A DNA stretch of 64,000 nucleotides, taken from Pseudomonas borbori. Its GTDB lineage: Bacteria; Pseudomonadota; Gammaproteobacteria; Pseudomonadales; Pseudomonadaceae. Under the pieces are notes generated by a model. It searched no databases. It was given only the letters and a program-made list of their open reading frames with translations, and was not told the DNA's origin. Positions 28,305 to 39,726 of this stretch are shown here, one piece after another; position 1 is the first letter of the stretch; every line of letters begins with the position of its first letter. The DNA lies in the NCBI RefSeq assembly GCF_900115555.1, contig NZ_FOWX01000011.1:1-64000 (forward strand), in the 5' to 3' direction. The position numbers and the translations under genes are program-made.

Positions 28305-29197
28305 GTCAGCTTTCCAGCCAGCGCAGTCCCGGCCAGCGCTTCCGCGATGCGGTCGCCAGCGAACATCCCCTGCAGGTAGTCGGCGCGATCAACGCCAACC
28401 ATGCCTTGCTGGCCCAGCGCGCCGGGTTCAAGGCCATCTACCTGTCCGGTGGCGGGGTGGCGGCTGGCTCCCTCGGTCTGCCGGACCTGGGTATCACCGG
28501 GCTGGATGACGTACTCACCGACGTGCGGCGGATCACCGACGTGTGCGACCTACCCCTGCTAGTGGATGTCGACACCGGCTTCGGCTCCTCGGCGTTCAAC
28601 GTGGCGCGCACCGTCAAGTCGATGATCAAGTTCGGCGCCGCGGCGATTCATATTGAAGACCAGGTCGGCGCCAAGCGCTGCGGCCACCGGCCGAACAAGG
28701 AGATCGTCACCCAGCAGGAAATGGTCGACCGGATCAAGGCGGCGGTGGATGCACGTACCGACGACAGCTTCGTGATCATGGCGCGCACCGATGCCCTGGC
28801 AGTCGAGGGCCTCAACTCCGCGCTGGATCGCGCGGCCGCCTGCATCGAGGCCGGCGCCGACATGATATTCCCGGAAGCGATCACCGAACTGGCGATGTAC
28901 AAGACCTTCGCCGAGCGTATCAAGGCGCCGATCCTGGCCAACATCACCGAGTTCGGCGCCACGCCGTTGTACACCACCGAAGAGCTGGCCGGCGTCGACG
29001 TGTCCCTGGTGCTCTACCCGCTGTCGGCCTTCCGCGCCATGAACAAGGCGGCCGAGAACGTCTACACCGCGCTGCGCCGCGACGGCACCCAGAAGAATGT
29101 GATCGACACCATGCAGACCCGCATGGAGCTCTACGATCGCATCAACTACCACGCCTTCGAGCAGCACCTCGACGCGCTGTTCGCCGCCAAGAAATAA
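28301..29197 (+). CDS. prpB: 2-methylisocitrate lyase
   Basis: 298 aa (E. coli 296). Isocitrate-lyase-superfamily barrel with the catalytic loop KRCGH (125-129), metal site VDVDTGFG and IEDQ. Cleaves 2-methylisocitrate to pyruvate and succinate, the last step of the cycle. The start overlaps prpR, so the regulator and enzymes are co-transcribed. A perfect hairpin follows the stop. Confidence 0.96.
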   Translation: MSQLSSQRSPGQRFRDAVASEHPLQVVGAINANHALLAQRAGFKAIYLSGGGVAAGSLGLPDLGITGLDDVLTDVRRITDVCDLPLLVDVDTGFGSSAFNVARTVKSMIKFGAAAIHIEDQVGAKRCGHRPNKEIVTQQEMVDRIKAAVDARTDDSFVIMARTDALAVEGLNSALDRAAACIEAGADMIFPEAITELAMYKTFAERIKAPILANITEFGATPLYTTEELAGVDVSLVLYPLSAFRAMNKAAENVYTALRRDGTQKNVIDTMQTRMELYDRINYHAFEQHLDALFAAKK

Positions 29198-29202
29198 CCG
29201 GC

Positions 29203-29225
29203 GCGCGAGCCGCAGCGGCTCGCGC
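29203..29225 (+). repeat. Intercistronic hairpin between prpB and prpC
   Basis: Eleven-base perfect arms (29203-29213, 29215-29225) around one A, without a T run. It more likely protects or tunes the mRNA than ends it. Confidence 0.6.
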
Positions 29226-29269
29226 ATAACAAGAAATACCCGACCGGATCGGATGAGGAGAGACAAGTG

Positions 29270-30433
29270 ATGAGCACTACCCCAGAAACCACCACCCCAG
29301 GCTTCAAACCGAAAAAATCCGTCGCCCTGAGCGGCACCACTGCCGGCAACACCGCACTGTGCACCGTCGGCCGCACCGGCAACGACCTGCATTACCGCGG
29401 CTATGACGTGCTCGACTTCGCCAACCGCTGCGAATTTGAAGAAATCGCCCACCTGCTGGTCCATGGCAAGTTGCCCAACGTCGCCGAACTGGCTGCCTAC
29501 AAGGCCAAGCTCAAGGCCCTGCGCGGCATCCCGGCTGCCCTCAAGGCGTCCCTCGAGCAATTGCCGCCGTCCGCTCACCCGATGGACGTGATGCGCACCG
29601 CCGTGTCCGTATTGGGTTGCGTGTCGCCGGAGAAGGAAGACCATAACCACCCGGGCGCCCGCGACATCGCCGACAAGCTGATGGCTTCGCTGGGTTCGGC
29701 GCTGCTGTACTGGTACCACTTCAGCCACAACGGCAAGCGCATCGAGGTGGAGACCGACGACGACTCCATCGGTGGCCACTTCCTCCATCTGCTGCACGGT
29801 GAGAAGCCGCGCGAGTCCTGGGTGCGCGCCATGCATACCTCGCTCAACCTGTACGCCGAGCATGAATTCAACGCTTCCACCTTCACCTCGCGGGTAATCG
29901 CCGGTACCGGCTCCGACATGTTCAGCTGCATCGCCGGCGCCATCGGCGCGTTGCGTGGGCCCAAGCATGGCGGCGCCAATGAGGTGGCCTTCGAGATCCA
30001 GAAGCGCTACGACAACCCGGACGAGGCCGAGGCCGACATCCGTGCCCGCGTCGAGAAGAAGGAAGTGGTGATCGGTTTCGGCCACCCGGTCTACACCGTG
30101 AGCGATCCACGCAATAAGGTGATCAAGGAAGTCGCCCGCGAACTGTCCGCCGAGCAGAGCAACAGCAAGATGTTCGACATCGCCGAGCGCCTGGAAACCA
30201 TCATGTGGGACATCAAGAAGATGTTCCCCAACCTGGATTGGTTCAGCGCCGTCAGCTACCACATGATGGGCGTGCCCACCGCCATGTTCACCCCGCTGTT
30301 CGTGATTGCGCGCACCTCGGGCTGGTCCAGCCACGTGATCGAGCAACGCATCGACGGCAAGATCATTCGCCCCAGCGCCAACTATGTCGGTCCCGAAGAC
30401 CTCAAGTTTGTGCCGCTTAAGGACCGCAAATGA
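29270..30433 (+). CDS. prpC: 2-methylcitrate synthase
   Basis: 387 aa. Citrate synthase fold with the active-site histidines in SAHPMDV (substrate) and [13 protein letters not shown], and CoA-binding GPKHGGANE. The short length, without the N-terminal domain of hexameric citrate synthase, and the operon mark it as PrpC, which joins propionyl-CoA to oxaloacetate. GAGGAG lies nine bases before ATG 29270; a GTG at 29267 is possible. It overlaps acnD by four bases. Confidence 0.95.
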   Translation: MSTTPETTTPGFKPKKSVALSGTTAGNTALCTVGRTGNDLHYRGYDVLDFANRCEFEEIAHLLVHGKLPNVAELAAYKAKLKALRGIPAALKASLEQLPPSAHPMDVMRTAVSVLGCVSPEKEDHNHPGARDIADKLMASLGSALLYWYHFSHNGKRIEVETDDDSIGGHFLHLLHGEKPRESWVRAMHTSLNLYAEHEFNASTFTSRVIAGTGSDMFSCIAGAIGALRGPKHGGANEVAFEIQKRYDNPDEAEADIRARVEKKEVVIGFGHPVYTVSDPRNKVIKEVARELSAEQSNSKMFDIAERLETIMWDIKKMFPNLDWFSAVSYHMMGVPTAMFTPLFVIARTSGWSSHVIEQRIDGKIIRPSANYVGPEDLKFVPLKDRK

Positions 30434-33042
30434 TGAACACTCAATACCGCAAACACCTGCCCGGCACCGCCCTGGACTACTTCGACACCCGTGAGGCGGT
30501 GGATGCCATCGCCCCCGGTGCCTATGCCAAGCTGCCCTACGTATCCCGGGTGCTGGCCGAGCAACTGGTGCGCCGCTGCGAGCCGGACGCCCTGACCGAT
30601 TCGCTCAAGCAGCTGATCGAGCGCAAGCGCGATCTGGACTTCCCCTGGTACCCGGCGCGCGTGGTCTGCCACGACATTCTCGGTCAGACCGCACTGGTGG
30701 ACCTGGCCGGCCTGCGCGACGCCATCGCCGAGAAGGGCGGTGACCCGTCCAAGGTCAACCCGGTGGTGCCGACCCAACTGATCGTCGACCACTCCCTGGC
30801 CGTGGAAGCCCCGGGCTTCGACCCGGATGCCTTCGCCAAGAACCGCGCCATCGAAGACCGGCGCAACGAGGACCGTTTCCACTTTATCGAGTGGACCAAG
30901 ACCGCGTTCAAGAACGTCGACGTGATCCCGGCCGGCAACGGCATCATGCACCAGATCAACCTGGAGAAGATGAGCCCGGTGATCCAGGCGCGCGGTGGTG
31001 TGGCCTTCCCGGACACCTGCGTGGGTACCGACTCGCACACCCCGCACGTGGATGCCCTGGGCGTGATCGCCATCGGCGTCGGTGGTCTGGAAGCGGAAAC
31101 CGTGATGTTGGGCCTGCCGTCGATGATGCGCCTGCCGGATATCGTTGGGGTCAAGCTGATCGGCAAGCGCCAGCCCGGCATCACCGCCACCGACATCGTG
31201 CTGGCCATCACCGAGTTCCTGCGCAAGGAGCGCGTGGTGGGTGCCTGGGTTGAGTTCTTCGGCGAAGGTGCCGACAGCCTGACCATCGGCGACCGCGCGA
31301 CCATCTCCAATATGTGCCCGGAATACGGCGCCACCGCCTCGATGTTCTACATCGACCAGCAGACCATCGACTACCTCAAACTCACCGGCCGCGAGCCGGA
31401 ACAGGTAGCGTTGGTGGAAAACTACGCCAAGACCACCGGTCTGTGGGCCGATGCGCTGGTCACCGCCGAGTACGAGCGGGTGCTGAGCTTCGACCTGTCC
31501 ACCGTAGTGCGCAACATGGCGGGCCCGAGCAACCCGCATCGCCGCTTGCCGACCTCGGCGCTGCATGAGCGCGGGATTGCCGACGAAGCCAAGCTGGCGG
31601 CTGGCAAAATTGAAGAAAGTGAAGGCCTGATGCCCGACGGCGCGGTAATCATCGCCGCCATCACCAGCTGCACCAACACCTCCAACCCGCGCAACGTGGT
31701 CGCCGCCGGCCTGCTGGCGAAAAAGGCCAATGCCCTGGGCCTGCTACGCAAGCCGTGGGTCAAGACCTCGTTTGCCCCGGGCTCCAAGGTCGCCAAGCTG
31801 TACCTGGAAGAAGCCGGCCTGCTGTCGGAGTTGGAGCAGCTCGGCTTCGGCATCGTCGGCTACGCCTGCACCACCTGCAACGGCATGTCCGGCGCACTGG
31901 ACCCGGTGATCCAGCAGGAAATCATCGACCGCGACCTGTACGCCACCGCGGTACTGTCCGGCAATCGCAACTTCGACGGCCGTATCCATCCCTACGCCAA
32001 GCAGGCCTTCCTGGCCTCGCCGCCGTTGGTGGTGGCCTACGCCATCGCCGGGACCATGCGCTTCGACATCGAGCAGGACGTGTTGGGTACCGACAAGGCC
32101 GGCAACCCCGTCACCCTGAAGGACCTGTGGCCGAGCGACGAAGAGATCGACGCGATTGTCGCCGCCAGCGTGAAGCCGGAGCAGTTCAAGCAGATCTACA
32201 TCCCGATGTTCGATCTGGGCACTATTGCGCAAGCCGAAAGCCCGCTGTACGACTGGCGTCCGATGTCCACCTACATCCGTCGTCCGCCGTACTGGGAAGG
32301 CGCCCTGGCCGGTGAGCGCACCCTCAAGGGCATGCGCCCGCTGGCGATCCTGCCGGACAACATCACCACCGACCACCTGTCGCCGTCCAACGCCATCCTG
32401 CTGGACAGCGCCGCCGGCGAATACCTGCACAAAATGGGCTTGCCGGAGGAGGACTTCAACTCCTACGCCACCCACCGCGGTGACCATTTGACTGCCCAGC
32501 GCGCCACCTTCGCCAACCCGCAACTGGTCAACGAGATGGCCGTGGTCGACGGTGCGGTGAAGAAAGGTTCGCTTGCCCGCGTGGAGCCCGAGGGCAAGGT
32601 CATGCGCATGTGGGAAGCGATCGAAACCTACATGAACCGCAAGCAGAGCCTGATCATCGTCGCCGGTGCCGACTACGGTCAGGGCAGCTCGCGTGACTGG
32701 GCGGCCAAGGGCGTGCGCCTGGCGGGTGTGGAGGTGATAGTCGCGGAAGGCTTCGAGCGCATTCACCGCACCAACCTGGTTGGCATGGGCGTGCTGCCGG
32801 TCGAGTTCAAGCCGGGCACCACCCGCCTGACCCTCGGTCTCGACGGCAGCGAGACCTATGACATCCAGGGCGAGCTGTCGCCGCGCTGCGAGCTGACCCT
32901 GGTCATCCGGCGCAACAACGGCGAAGTGACCCGGGTGCCGGTGATCTGCCGTCTGGATACCGCCGCCGAAGTCAACGTCTACAACGCTGGCGGCGTGCTG
33001 CAGCGCTTCGCTCAGGACTTCCTCGAAGGCGCCGTCGCCTGA
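30430..33042 (+). CDS. acnD: Fe/S-dependent 2-methylcitrate dehydratase AcnD
   Basis: 870 aa, aconitase family. [4Fe-4S] cysteines lie in AITSCTNTS and ACTTCNG; the C-terminal swivel domain has [16 protein letters not shown]. It dehydrates 2-methylcitrate to 2-methyl-trans-aconitate and needs PrpF. Two ATGs (30430, 30433) are possible; the first overlaps the prpC stop (ATGA) and has AAGGA upstream. It sits between prpC and prpF as in other AcnD-type operons. Confidence 0.95.
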   Translation: MMNTQYRKHLPGTALDYFDTREAVDAIAPGAYAKLPYVSRVLAEQLVRRCEPDALTDSLKQLIERKRDLDFPWYPARVVCHDILGQTALVDLAGLRDAIAEKGGDPSKVNPVVPTQLIVDHSLAVEAPGFDPDAFAKNRAIEDRRNEDRFHFIEWTKTAFKNVDVIPAGNGIMHQINLEKMSPVIQARGGVAFPDTCVGTDSHTPHVDALGVIAIGVGGLEAETVMLGLPSMMRLPDIVGVKLIGKRQPGITATDIVLAITEFLRKERVVGAWVEFFGEGADSLTIGDRATISNMCPEYGATASMFYIDQQTIDYLKLTGREPEQVALVENYAKTTGLWADALVTAEYERVLSFDLSTVVRNMAGPSNPHRRLPTSALHERGIADEAKLAAGKIEESEGLMPDGAVIIAAITSCTNTSNPRNVVAAGLLAKKANALGLLRKPWVKTSFAPGSKVAKLYLEEAGLLSELEQLGFGIVGYACTTCNGMSGALDPVIQQEIIDRDLYATAVLSGNRNFDGRIHPYAKQAFLASPPLVVAYAIAGTMRFDIEQDVLGTDKAGNPVTLKDLWPSDEEIDAIVAASVKPEQFKQIYIPMFDLGTIAQAESPLYDWRPMSTYIRRPPYWEGALAGERTLKGMRPLAILPDNITTDHLSPSNAILLDSAAGEYLHKMGLPEEDFNSYATHRGDHLTAQRATFANPQLVNEMAVVDGAVKKGSLARVEPEGKVMRMWEAIETYMNRKQSLIIVAGADYGQGSSRDWAAKGVRLAGVEVIVAEGFERIHRTNLVGMGVLPVEFKPGTTRLTLGLDGSETYDIQGELSPRCELTLVIRRNNGEVTRVPVICRLDTAAEVNVYNAGGVLQRFAQDFLEGAVA

Positions 33043-33044
33043 TT

Positions 33045-33083
33045 CCATAGGGCGGACAAGCCTTCGGCATGTCCGTCCTATGG
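33045..33083. repeat. Hairpin 1 between acnD and prpF
   Basis: Fourteen-base arms (33045-33058, 33070-33083) with a single G-T difference that still pairs in RNA. Confidence 0.75.
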
Positions 33084-33098
33084 ATTACGACAAAACCT

Positions 33099-33160
33099 GT
33101 AGCCCGGATGCAATCCGGGGATGACGTTGATTGGTTCGTCCCGGATTGCATCCGGGCTAC
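33099..33160. repeat. Long inverted repeat between acnD and prpF
   Basis: Perfect 21-bp arms (33099-33119 and 33140-33160; core GCCCGGATGCAATCCGGG) with a 20-bp spacer, then TTTCTTTT. Each arm is itself partly palindromic. A fragment of the same motif occurs near 24049-24063, so it is a dispersed repeat family. It may attenuate transcription into prpF. Confidence 0.8.
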
Positions 33161-33181
33161 TTTCTTTTCAGGACAGCATCC

Positions 33182-34369
33182 ATGACCCACTTGCCCCAAG
33201 TAAAAATCCCCGCCACCTACATCCGTGGCGGCACCAGCAAGGGCGTGTTCTTCCGTCTGCAGGACCTGCCCGAGCGCTGCCAGATGCCGGGCGCGGCGCG
33301 CGATGCGCTGTTCATGCGCGTGATCGGCAGCCCCGATCCCTATTCCGCGCACATCGACGGCATGGGCGGCGCCACCTCCAGCACCAGCAAGTGCGTGATC
33401 CTGTCCAGGAGCAGCGTGCCCGAACACGATGTCGACTACCTCTATGGCCAGGTCTCCATCGATAAGGCCTTCGTCGATTGGTCCGGCAACTGCGGCAACC
33501 TGTCCACCGCCGCAGGCGCCTTCGCCATCCACGCCGGACTGGTCGATCCGGCACGTATTCCGCAGGATGGCACCTGTGTCGTGCGCATCTGGCAGGCCAA
33601 CATCAACAAGACCATCATCGCCCATGTACCGGTGAGCAATGGTCAGGTGCAGGAAACCGGCGACTTCGAGCTGGACGGAGTAACCTTTCCGGCGGCCGAG
33701 ATCGTCCTGGAGTTCCTCGATCCGTCCGATGACGGCGAGGAGGGCGGCTCGATGTTCCCCACCGGCAACCTGATCGACGACCTGGAAGTGCCGGGCATCG
33801 GTATCTTCAAGGCGACCATGATCAGCGCCGGCATCCCCACCGTGTTCGTCAATGCCGAGGACATCGGCTACACCGGCAGCGAACTGCGCGAGGCGATCAA
33901 CGGTAATCCCGAGGCGCTGGAGAAGTTCGAGCAGATCCGCATCGCCGGGGCCCTGCGCATGGGGCTGATCAAGACGCCGGAAGAGGCGGCCAAGCGTCAG
34001 CACACGCCGAAGATCGCCTTCGTCGCGCCGCCCAGGGACTACCTCGCCTCCAGCGGCAAGACGATCGCCGCCGGCGAGATCGACCTGCTGGTGCGCGCGC
34101 TGTCCATGGGCAAGCTGCACCACGCCATGATGGGCACGGCCGCGGTGGCCATCGGCACCGCGGCGGCGATCCCCGGCACCCTGGTCAATCTCGCCGCCGG
34201 CGGCGGTGCGCGCAGTGCGGTGCGCTTCGGCCACCCTTCGGGCACCCTGCGCGTCGGCGCCGAAGCCGCTCAGGTCGACGGCGAGTGGACGGTGACCAAG
34301 GCGATCATGAGCCGCAGCGCCCGCGTGCTGATGGAAGGCTGGGTGCGTGTGCCGGGCGATGCGTTCTGA
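33182..34369 (+). CDS. prpF: PrpF, 2-methylaconitate isomerase
   Basis: 395 aa. Family features: IPATYIRGGTSKGVFF at the N-terminus, GMGGATSSTSKCV, and CGNLSTAAGAFAI, including the conserved Lys and Cys-containing loops of the diaminopimelate-epimerase-like fold. It isomerises the AcnD product for aconitase. The ATG at 33182 is chosen (AGGAC upstream); the frame is open further upstream only through the repeat. Confidence 0.95.
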   Translation: MTHLPQVKIPATYIRGGTSKGVFFRLQDLPERCQMPGAARDALFMRVIGSPDPYSAHIDGMGGATSSTSKCVILSRSSVPEHDVDYLYGQVSIDKAFVDWSGNCGNLSTAAGAFAIHAGLVDPARIPQDGTCVVRIWQANINKTIIAHVPVSNGQVQETGDFELDGVTFPAAEIVLEFLDPSDDGEEGGSMFPTGNLIDDLEVPGIGIFKATMISAGIPTVFVNAEDIGYTGSELREAINGNPEALEKFEQIRIAGALRMGLIKTPEEAAKRQHTPKIAFVAPPRDYLASSGKTIAAGEIDLLVRALSMGKLHHAMMGTAAVAIGTAAAIPGTLVNLAAGGGARSAVRFGHPSGTLRVGAEAAQVDGEWTVTKAIMSRSARVLMEGWVRVPGDAF

Positions 34370-34410
34370 GGCCCGCTGCGCGGGGAAATGACAGCGCAAC
34401 GTCAGGCTCT

Positions 34411-34478
34411 ATTGTAGGAGCACGCCATGCGTGCGATTCGCGGGCATGGAACTAGGCGTCCCCCCCCGCTCCTACAAT
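34411..34478. repeat. REP-like palindromic element between prpF and prpD
   Basis: Arms ATTGTAGGAGC (34411-34421) and GCTCCTACAAT (34468-34478) flank a GC-rich interior with an inner CGCCATGC/GGCATGG-like pairing. TGTAGGAGC-type palindromes are dispersed repeats in many Pseudomonas genomes. Confidence 0.7.
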
Positions 34479-34514
34479 GGGTGTAGTCCTTACACCTACC
34501 TGGGAGATCGAAGC

Positions 34515-35999
34515 ATGAGCGCCAATGTCGACCTTAACGTCCGCCCCGACTATGACCAGGTGATCCAGGACATCGCCGACTATGTCCTGAACTACCAGGT
34601 CGAGTCCACCGAGGCCCTGGACACCGCACGCAACTGCCTGCTCGACAGCCTCGGCTGCGGTCTGCTGGCCCTGCGTTTTCCCGAGTGCATCAAGCACCTC
34701 GGGCCGCTGGTCGAGGGCACCGTCGTGCCACACGGCGCGCGCGTGCCGGGCACCTCTTTCCGTCTCGATCCGCTCAAGGCGGCTTGGGACATCGGCTGCT
34801 GCGTGCGCTGGCTGGATTACAACGACACCTGGCTAGCGGCCGAGTGGGGTCACCCGTCGGACAACCTCGGCGGCATTCTCGCTGTGGCCGACCACCTGTC
34901 GCAGCAGCTCGTGGCCCGGGGCGAGGCGCCGCTGCGCATGCGTGCGGTACTGGACGCGATGATCATGGCTCACGAGATCCAGGGCGTGTTCGCCCTGGAG
35001 AACTCCTTCAACCGGGTCGGTCTGGATCATGTGCTGCTGGTCAAGCTGGCCTCGGCCGCGGTCTGCGCCAAGCTGATGGGGGCCAGCCGCGAACAATTGC
35101 TGGCGGCCATCTCCCAGGTCTTCGTCGATGGTCAGGCGCTGCGTACCTACCGCCATGCGCCGAACGCCGGCAGTCGCAAGTCCTGGGCGGCGGGCGATGC
35201 TAGCAGCCGCGGCGTGCGCCTGGCCGATATTGCCCTGCGTGGCGAGATGGGCATCCCAGGTGCGCTCAGCGCGCCGCAGTGGGGCTTCTACGACGTGCTG
35301 TTCAGTCACAGCAACCAGGATCTGGCGCTGAAACCGGCGGGCCAGCGCCAGTTCAGTTTCCCCCAGGGTTTTGGCTGTTACGTGATGGAGAACGTGCTGT
35401 TCAAGATCAGCTTCCCGGCCGAGTTCCACGCGCAGACCGCCTGCGAAGCCGCGGTGATCCTGCACCCACAGGTCAGGGACCGCCTGCATGAGATCGCCAG
35501 GATCGTCATCAGTACCCAGGAGTCGGCGATCCGCATCATCTCCAAGGTCGGCACGCTGGCCAATCCGGCCGATCGTGATCACTGCATCCAGTACATGACC
35601 GCGGTGCCGCTGGCCTTCGGCAATCTGGTGGCCGAGCATTACGAGGACGACTTCCACGTCGCCAACCCGATCATCGACGAGCTGCGCGGCAAGATGGAGA
35701 TCGTCGAGGATGCGCGCTACAGCCGCGAATACCTGGAGGCCGACAAGCGCTCGATCGCCAATGCCGTTCAGGTGTTCTTCAAGGATGGCACCGTCACCGA
35801 GCGGGTCGAGGTCGAGTACCCGGTCGGTCACCGGCGGCGTCGGGCCGAAGGGATTCCGCTGCTGGAGGACAAGTTCAAGGCCAACCTGGCAACCCGCTTC
35901 CCCGCTCAGCGCTGTGCGCAGATCCTTGCCTTGTGCAGGGACCAGGCGGCGCTCGAGGCCACGCCGGTGCAGCGTTTCATGGATCTTTTCGTCATTTGA
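34515..35999 (+). CDS. prpD: PrpD, 2-methylcitrate dehydratase (MmgE/PrpD family)
   Basis: 494 aa (E. coli 483). Hallmarks: [42 protein letters not shown], and [15 protein letters not shown]. Iron-sulfur-independent dehydratase acting on 2-methylcitrate. The operon thus carries both routes for this step (AcnD/PrpF and PrpD), as in several pseudomonads. It starts after a REP-like element, so its level may differ from the upstream genes. GGGAGAT precedes the ATG. Confidence 0.94.
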   Translation: MSANVDLNVRPDYDQVIQDIADYVLNYQVESTEALDTARNCLLDSLGCGLLALRFPECIKHLGPLVEGTVVPHGARVPGTSFRLDPLKAAWDIGCCVRWLDYNDTWLAAEWGHPSDNLGGILAVADHLSQQLVARGEAPLRMRAVLDAMIMAHEIQGVFALENSFNRVGLDHVLLVKLASAAVCAKLMGASREQLLAAISQVFVDGQALRTYRHAPNAGSRKSWAAGDASSRGVRLADIALRGEMGIPGALSAPQWGFYDVLFSHSNQDLALKPAGQRQFSFPQGFGCYVMENVLFKISFPAEFHAQTACEAAVILHPQVRDRLHEIARIVISTQESAIRIISKVGTLANPADRDHCIQYMTAVPLAFGNLVAEHYEDDFHVANPIIDELRGKMEIVEDARYSREYLEADKRSIANAVQVFFKDGTVTERVEVEYPVGHRRRRAEGIPLLEDKFKANLATRFPAQRCAQILALCRDQAALEATPVQRFMDLFVI

Positions 36000-36087
36000 G
36001 CGGCAAGCGGCAAGAAAATGCCGGGGCCTGCGCTCCGGCTGTTTCATTTGAAGTCGAGCAGGCGGGTCGCACAATCTTGCTTGCAGC

Positions 36088-36906
36088 TTACTTCAAGCGC
36101 CGCTCAACGCCTTTTTCCACCAGGATCTTGGCGGAAATTTCTTCCACGGAAAAATAGGTGGAGTTGATGAAGTTGATGTTTTCGCGGCGGAACAGGTTTT
36201 CCACCTCGCGCACCTCGAACTCGCATTGGGCGAAGCTGGCGTAGCGGCTGTTGGGCTTGCGCTCATGGCGAATGGAGGTCAGTCGATCCGGGTCGATGGT
36301 CAGGCCGAACAGCTTGTCTTTGTGCTTTTTCAGCACTGTAGGCAGCTGCAGGCGCTCCATGTCGTCTTCGGTCAAGGGGTAGTTGGCGGCACGAATGCCA
36401 TATTGCATGGCCATATACAGGCAGGTGGGTGTTTTGCCGCAGCGCGAAACGCCGACCAGGATCAGGTCGGCCTTGTCGTAATAGTGAGTGCGGGCGCCGT
36501 CGTCGTTGTCCAGGGCGAAGTTCACCGCCTCGATCCGCTCCATGTAATTGGAGTTGTGCCCGATGGAGTGGGATTTGCCGACCGAGTAGGACGAATGCGA
36601 GCTCAACTCCTGTTCGAGGGGGGCGAGGAAGGTCGAGAAAATGTCAATCATGAAACCTTCGGATTCGGCAAGAACCTCGCGGATTTCCTGGTTGACGATG
36701 GTGTCGATGATGATGGGACGCGTACCGTCATTCTCGGCAGCAATGTTGATTTGTTGTACCATTGCGCGCGCTTTTTCCACGCTATCGATGTAGGGTCGCG
36801 TGAGTTTGGTGAAGTTGATGGTTTCGAATTGCGCCAATAAGCTCTGACCCAGGGCTTCGGCCGTGATGCCGGTGCCGTCGGAGATGAAGAAAGCGGTTCG
36901 TTTCAT
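36088..36906 (-). CDS. ppsR: PEP synthase regulatory protein (bifunctional kinase/pyrophosphorylase)
   Basis: 272 aa, DUF299 family. The nucleotide-binding loop GVSRCGKT lies near 150-157 and the N-terminus [22 protein letters not shown] is typical. It phosphorylates PpsA with ADP to inactivate it and removes the phosphate by phosphorolysis. Divergent from ppsA with a 175-bp shared upstream region, the usual arrangement. Convergent with prpD. Confidence 0.95.
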   Translation of the reverse strand: MKRTAFFISDGTGITAEALGQSLLAQFETINFTKLTRPYIDSVEKARAMVQQINIAAENDGTRPIIIDTIVNQEIREVLAESEGFMIDIFSTFLAPLEQELSSHSSYSVGKSHSIGHNSNYMERIEAVNFALDNDDGARTHYYDKADLILVGVSRCGKTPTCLYMAMQYGIRAANYPLTEDDMERLQLPTVLKKHKDKLFGLTIDPDRLTSIRHERKPNSRYASFAQCEFEVREVENLFRRENINFINSTYFSVEEISAKILVEKGVERRLK

Positions 36907-37081
36907 TTGTACCCTGGGCCTTAAGCTGAGGACGTTTCTTGGCTATCATGGGCCCGCTTTTGCAGGCCGGAAGTGGCTGCATTGTTACTTATTTTCCAGG
37001 GCCCGGCCACAATCGGCCGAGCTTCCCAGCCCCTGGAGAGTCTGTTCTGAGCTTTTCCAACACTTTAGTGGAGAGATCACC

Positions 37082-39454
37082 TTGGTAGAGTACGTAGTTT
37101 CCCTCGATAAGCTCGGCAATCATGATGTTGAGCACGTAGGGGGCAAGAACGCCTCCCTGGGCGAGATGATCAGCAACCTTGCCGGTGCCGGTGTATCGGT
37201 TCCCGGTGGTTTCGCCACTACCGCCCAGGCCTACCGCGACTTTCTCGAGCAGAGCGGCCTGAATGCGCAGATCCATGCGGCGCTGGACGCCCTCGATGTC
37301 GACGACGTCAACGCTCTGGCCAAGACCGGTGCGCAGATCCGCCAATGGGTGATGGACGCGCCTTTCCCGGCCGAACTGGATGCGCAAATTCGCACCGCCT
37401 TCGCCGCCATGGCCGACGGCAATGAGCATATGGCCGTCGCCGTGCGTTCCTCGGCTACCGCCGAAGACTTGCCGGATGCTTCCTTCGCCGGCCAGCAGGA
37501 AACCTTTCTGAACATCCGCGGCGTCGACAACGTGATCCGCGCGGCCAAGGAAGTATTCGCCTCGCTGTTCAACGACCGCGCCATCTCCTACCGCGTGCAT
37601 CAGGGCTTCGATCACAAGCTGGTCGCCCTGTCCGCTGGCGTGCAGCGCATGGTGCGTTCGGAAACCGGCACCGCCGGGGTCATGTTCACCCTCGACACCG
37701 AATCGGGTTTCCGCGACGTGGTGTTCATCACCGGTGCCTACGGTCTCGGCGAGACCGTGGTACAGGGTGCGGTCAATCCCGACGAATTCTATGTGCACAA
37801 GCAGACCCTCGAGGCCGGGCGCCCGGCGATCCTGCGCCGCAACCTGGGCAGCAAGGCGATCAAGATGGTCTACGGCGACGAAGCCAAGGCCGGCAAGTCG
37901 GTCAAGGTGGTCGATGTCGACCGCGCCGAGCGCGCGCGCTTCTGCCTGACCGATGCCGAAGTCAGCGAACTGGCCAAGCAGGCCATGATCATCGAGAAGC
38001 ACTACGGCCGGCCGATGGACATCGAATGGGCCAAAGACGGCGATGACGGCAAGCTGTATATCGTCCAGGCCCGCCCCGAGACGGTGAAAAGCCGCACCAA
38101 CGTCAATGTGATGGAACGCTACCTGCTCAAGGAAACCGGCACCGTGCTGGTCGAGGGCCGCGCCATTGGCCAGAAGATCGGCGCCGGCAAGGTGCGGGTG
38201 ATCAACGATATCGCCGAGATGGACAAGGTGCAGGCCGGCGACGTGCTGGTTTCCGACATGACCGACCCGGACTGGGAACCGGTGATGAAGCGCGCCAGCG
38301 CCATCGTTACCAACCGTGGCGGGCGTACCTGCCACGCGGCGATCATCGCGCGCGAACTGGGTATCCCGGCGGTGGTCGGTTGTGGCAATGCCACCCACGT
38401 ATTGCAAGATGGTCAGGGGGTCACCGTATCCTGCGCCGAGGGCGACACCGGTTTCATCTTCGAGGGCGAACTGGGTTTCGACATCCGCAAGAACTCGGTC
38501 GACGCCATGCCCGATCTGCCGTTCAAGATCATGATGAACGTCGGTAACCCCGATCGCGCCTTCGACTTCGCCCAGCTGCCGAATGCCGGTGTGGGTCTGG
38601 CGCGCCTGGAATTCATCATCAACCGCATGATCGGCGTGCACCCCAAGGCGCTGCTGAACTTCGCCGGCTTGCCGCCGGAAATCAAGGACAGCGTCGAGAA
38701 GCGCATCGCCGGTTACGACGACCCGGTCAATTTCTACGTCGAGAAGCTGGTCGAAGGCATCAGCACCCTGGCGGCGGCCTTCTGGCCGAAGAAGGTCATC
38801 GTGCGCCTGTCCGACTTCAAGTCCAACGAATACGCCAACCTGATCGGCGGCAAACTCTACGAGCCGGAAGAAGAGAACCCGATGCTCGGCTTCCGTGGCG
38901 CCTCGCGCTACATCAGCGAATCCTTCCGCGATTGCTTCGAGCTGGAATGCCGGGCGATGAAGAAGGTGCGCAACGAGATGGGTCTGACCAACGTCGAGAT
39001 CATGGTGCCTTTCGTGCGCACCCTCGGCGAAGCCAGCCAGGTGGTCGACCTGCTGGCCAGCAATGGCCTCAAGCGCGGCGAGAACGGGCTGCGCATCATC
39101 ATGATGTGCGAGCTGCCGTCCAACGCGATTCTGGCCGAAGAATTCCTCGAGTTCTTCGACGGCTTCTCGATCGGTTCCAACGACCTGACCCAGCTGACCC
39201 TGGGCCTGGACCGCGACTCCGGCATCGTTGCCCATCTGTTCGATGAGCGCAATCCGGCGGTGAAGAAGCTGCTGAGCAACGCCATCCAGGCCTGCAACAA
39301 GGCCGGCAAATACATCGGCATCTGCGGTCAGGGTCCTTCGGACCATCCGGATCTGGCGCGCTGGCTGATGGAGCAGGGCATCGAAAGCGTGTCGCTGAAC
39401 CCGGATTCGGTATTGGATACCTGGTTCTTCCTGGCGGAAGGTCAGCCAGCCTGA
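37082..39454 (+). CDS. ppsA: Phosphoenolpyruvate synthase
   Basis: 790 aa (P. aeruginosa 791). N-terminal ATP-grasp domain ([32 protein letters not shown]), central phosphohistidine domain with catalytic His418 ([15 protein letters not shown]), and C-terminal PEP-binding barrel ([15 protein letters not shown]). Makes PEP from pyruvate and ATP for gluconeogenesis. The start is TTG at 37082, the only site with a good ribosome binding sequence (GGAGAG, six bases upstream); the frame is open to 36863 but that part overlaps ppsR. Useful next to prp, which yields pyruvate. Confidence 0.96.
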   Translation: MVEYVVSLDKLGNHDVEHVGGKNASLGEMISNLAGAGVSVPGGFATTAQAYRDFLEQSGLNAQIHAALDALDVDDVNALAKTGAQIRQWVMDAPFPAELDAQIRTAFAAMADGNEHMAVAVRSSATAEDLPDASFAGQQETFLNIRGVDNVIRAAKEVFASLFNDRAISYRVHQGFDHKLVALSAGVQRMVRSETGTAGVMFTLDTESGFRDVVFITGAYGLGETVVQGAVNPDEFYVHKQTLEAGRPAILRRNLGSKAIKMVYGDEAKAGKSVKVVDVDRAERARFCLTDAEVSELAKQAMIIEKHYGRPMDIEWAKDGDDGKLYIVQARPETVKSRTNVNVMERYLLKETGTVLVEGRAIGQKIGAGKVRVINDIAEMDKVQAGDVLVSDMTDPDWEPVMKRASAIVTNRGGRTCHAAIIARELGIPAVVGCGNATHVLQDGQGVTVSCAEGDTGFIFEGELGFDIRKNSVDAMPDLPFKIMMNVGNPDRAFDFAQLPNAGVGLARLEFIINRMIGVHPKALLNFAGLPPEIKDSVEKRIAGYDDPVNFYVEKLVEGISTLAAAFWPKKVIVRLSDFKSNEYANLIGGKLYEPEEENPMLGFRGASRYISESFRDCFELECRAMKKVRNEMGLTNVEIMVPFVRTLGEASQVVDLLASNGLKRGENGLRIIMMCELPSNAILAEEFLEFFDGFSIGSNDLTQLTLGLDRDSGIVAHLFDERNPAVKKLLSNAIQACNKAGKYIGICGQGPSDHPDLARWLMEQGIESVSLNPDSVLDTWFFLAEGQPA

Positions 39455-39478
39455 TCTGCCGTTAACCTTTTGCTTCAA

Positions 39479-39503
39479 GGGCAGGTTGATCCTGCCCTTT
39501 TTT
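39479..39503 (+). terminator. Intrinsic terminator of ppsA
   Basis: GGGCAGG-TTGAT-CCTGCCC hairpin (39479-39497) followed by six T. Confidence 0.92.
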
Positions 39504-39710
39504 GTGTTCAGCACATCCATGTGCTTCACCCCTTCGGGGCTTGCGCGCAAAAATGCTCCCGGCATTTTTGTGTTCGACACATCCATGTGCTTCACCCCTC
39601 CGGGGCTTGCGCGCAAAAACGCTCCTGGCGTTTTTGTGGTCTGCCATCCCTGGCGACTACCCTCCGGGCGGTCGCTAGCGGCGTGAAAAATTGCTCCCGG
39701 CAATTTTTTG
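39504..39710. repeat. Two tandem 66-bp units plus a third hairpin between ppsA and the hydrolase
   Basis: Units 39504-39569 and 39570-39635 differ at only a few positions. Each contains CACATCCATGTG, a CCCC-N4-GGGG hairpin and a CAAAAATGC-type stem with loop TCCCG ending in five T, that is a terminator-like hairpin (39548-39570, 39614-39636). A third, diverged stretch ends with a similar hairpin (39686-39708). With the ppsA terminator this makes four terminator-like hairpins in a row. The open frames across it in both strands are repeat-derived and not genes. Confidence 0.85.
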
Positions 39711-39726
39711 TACCAGAGCGAAGAAG

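Noticed and set aside
30430..35999. PrpD or AcnD as a redundant decaying copy
   Set aside because: Both reading frames are full length with intact motifs; pseudomonads are known to keep both dehydratases.
36989..39703. 904-codon open frame on - opposite ppsA
   Set aside because: Antisense shadow of a strongly conserved gene. Its N-terminal part is only a translation of the 66-bp tandem repeat.
39504..39710. CRISPR array suspected from tandem repeats
   Set aside because: Units are directly adjacent without spacers, only two and a part, and no cas gene is present.
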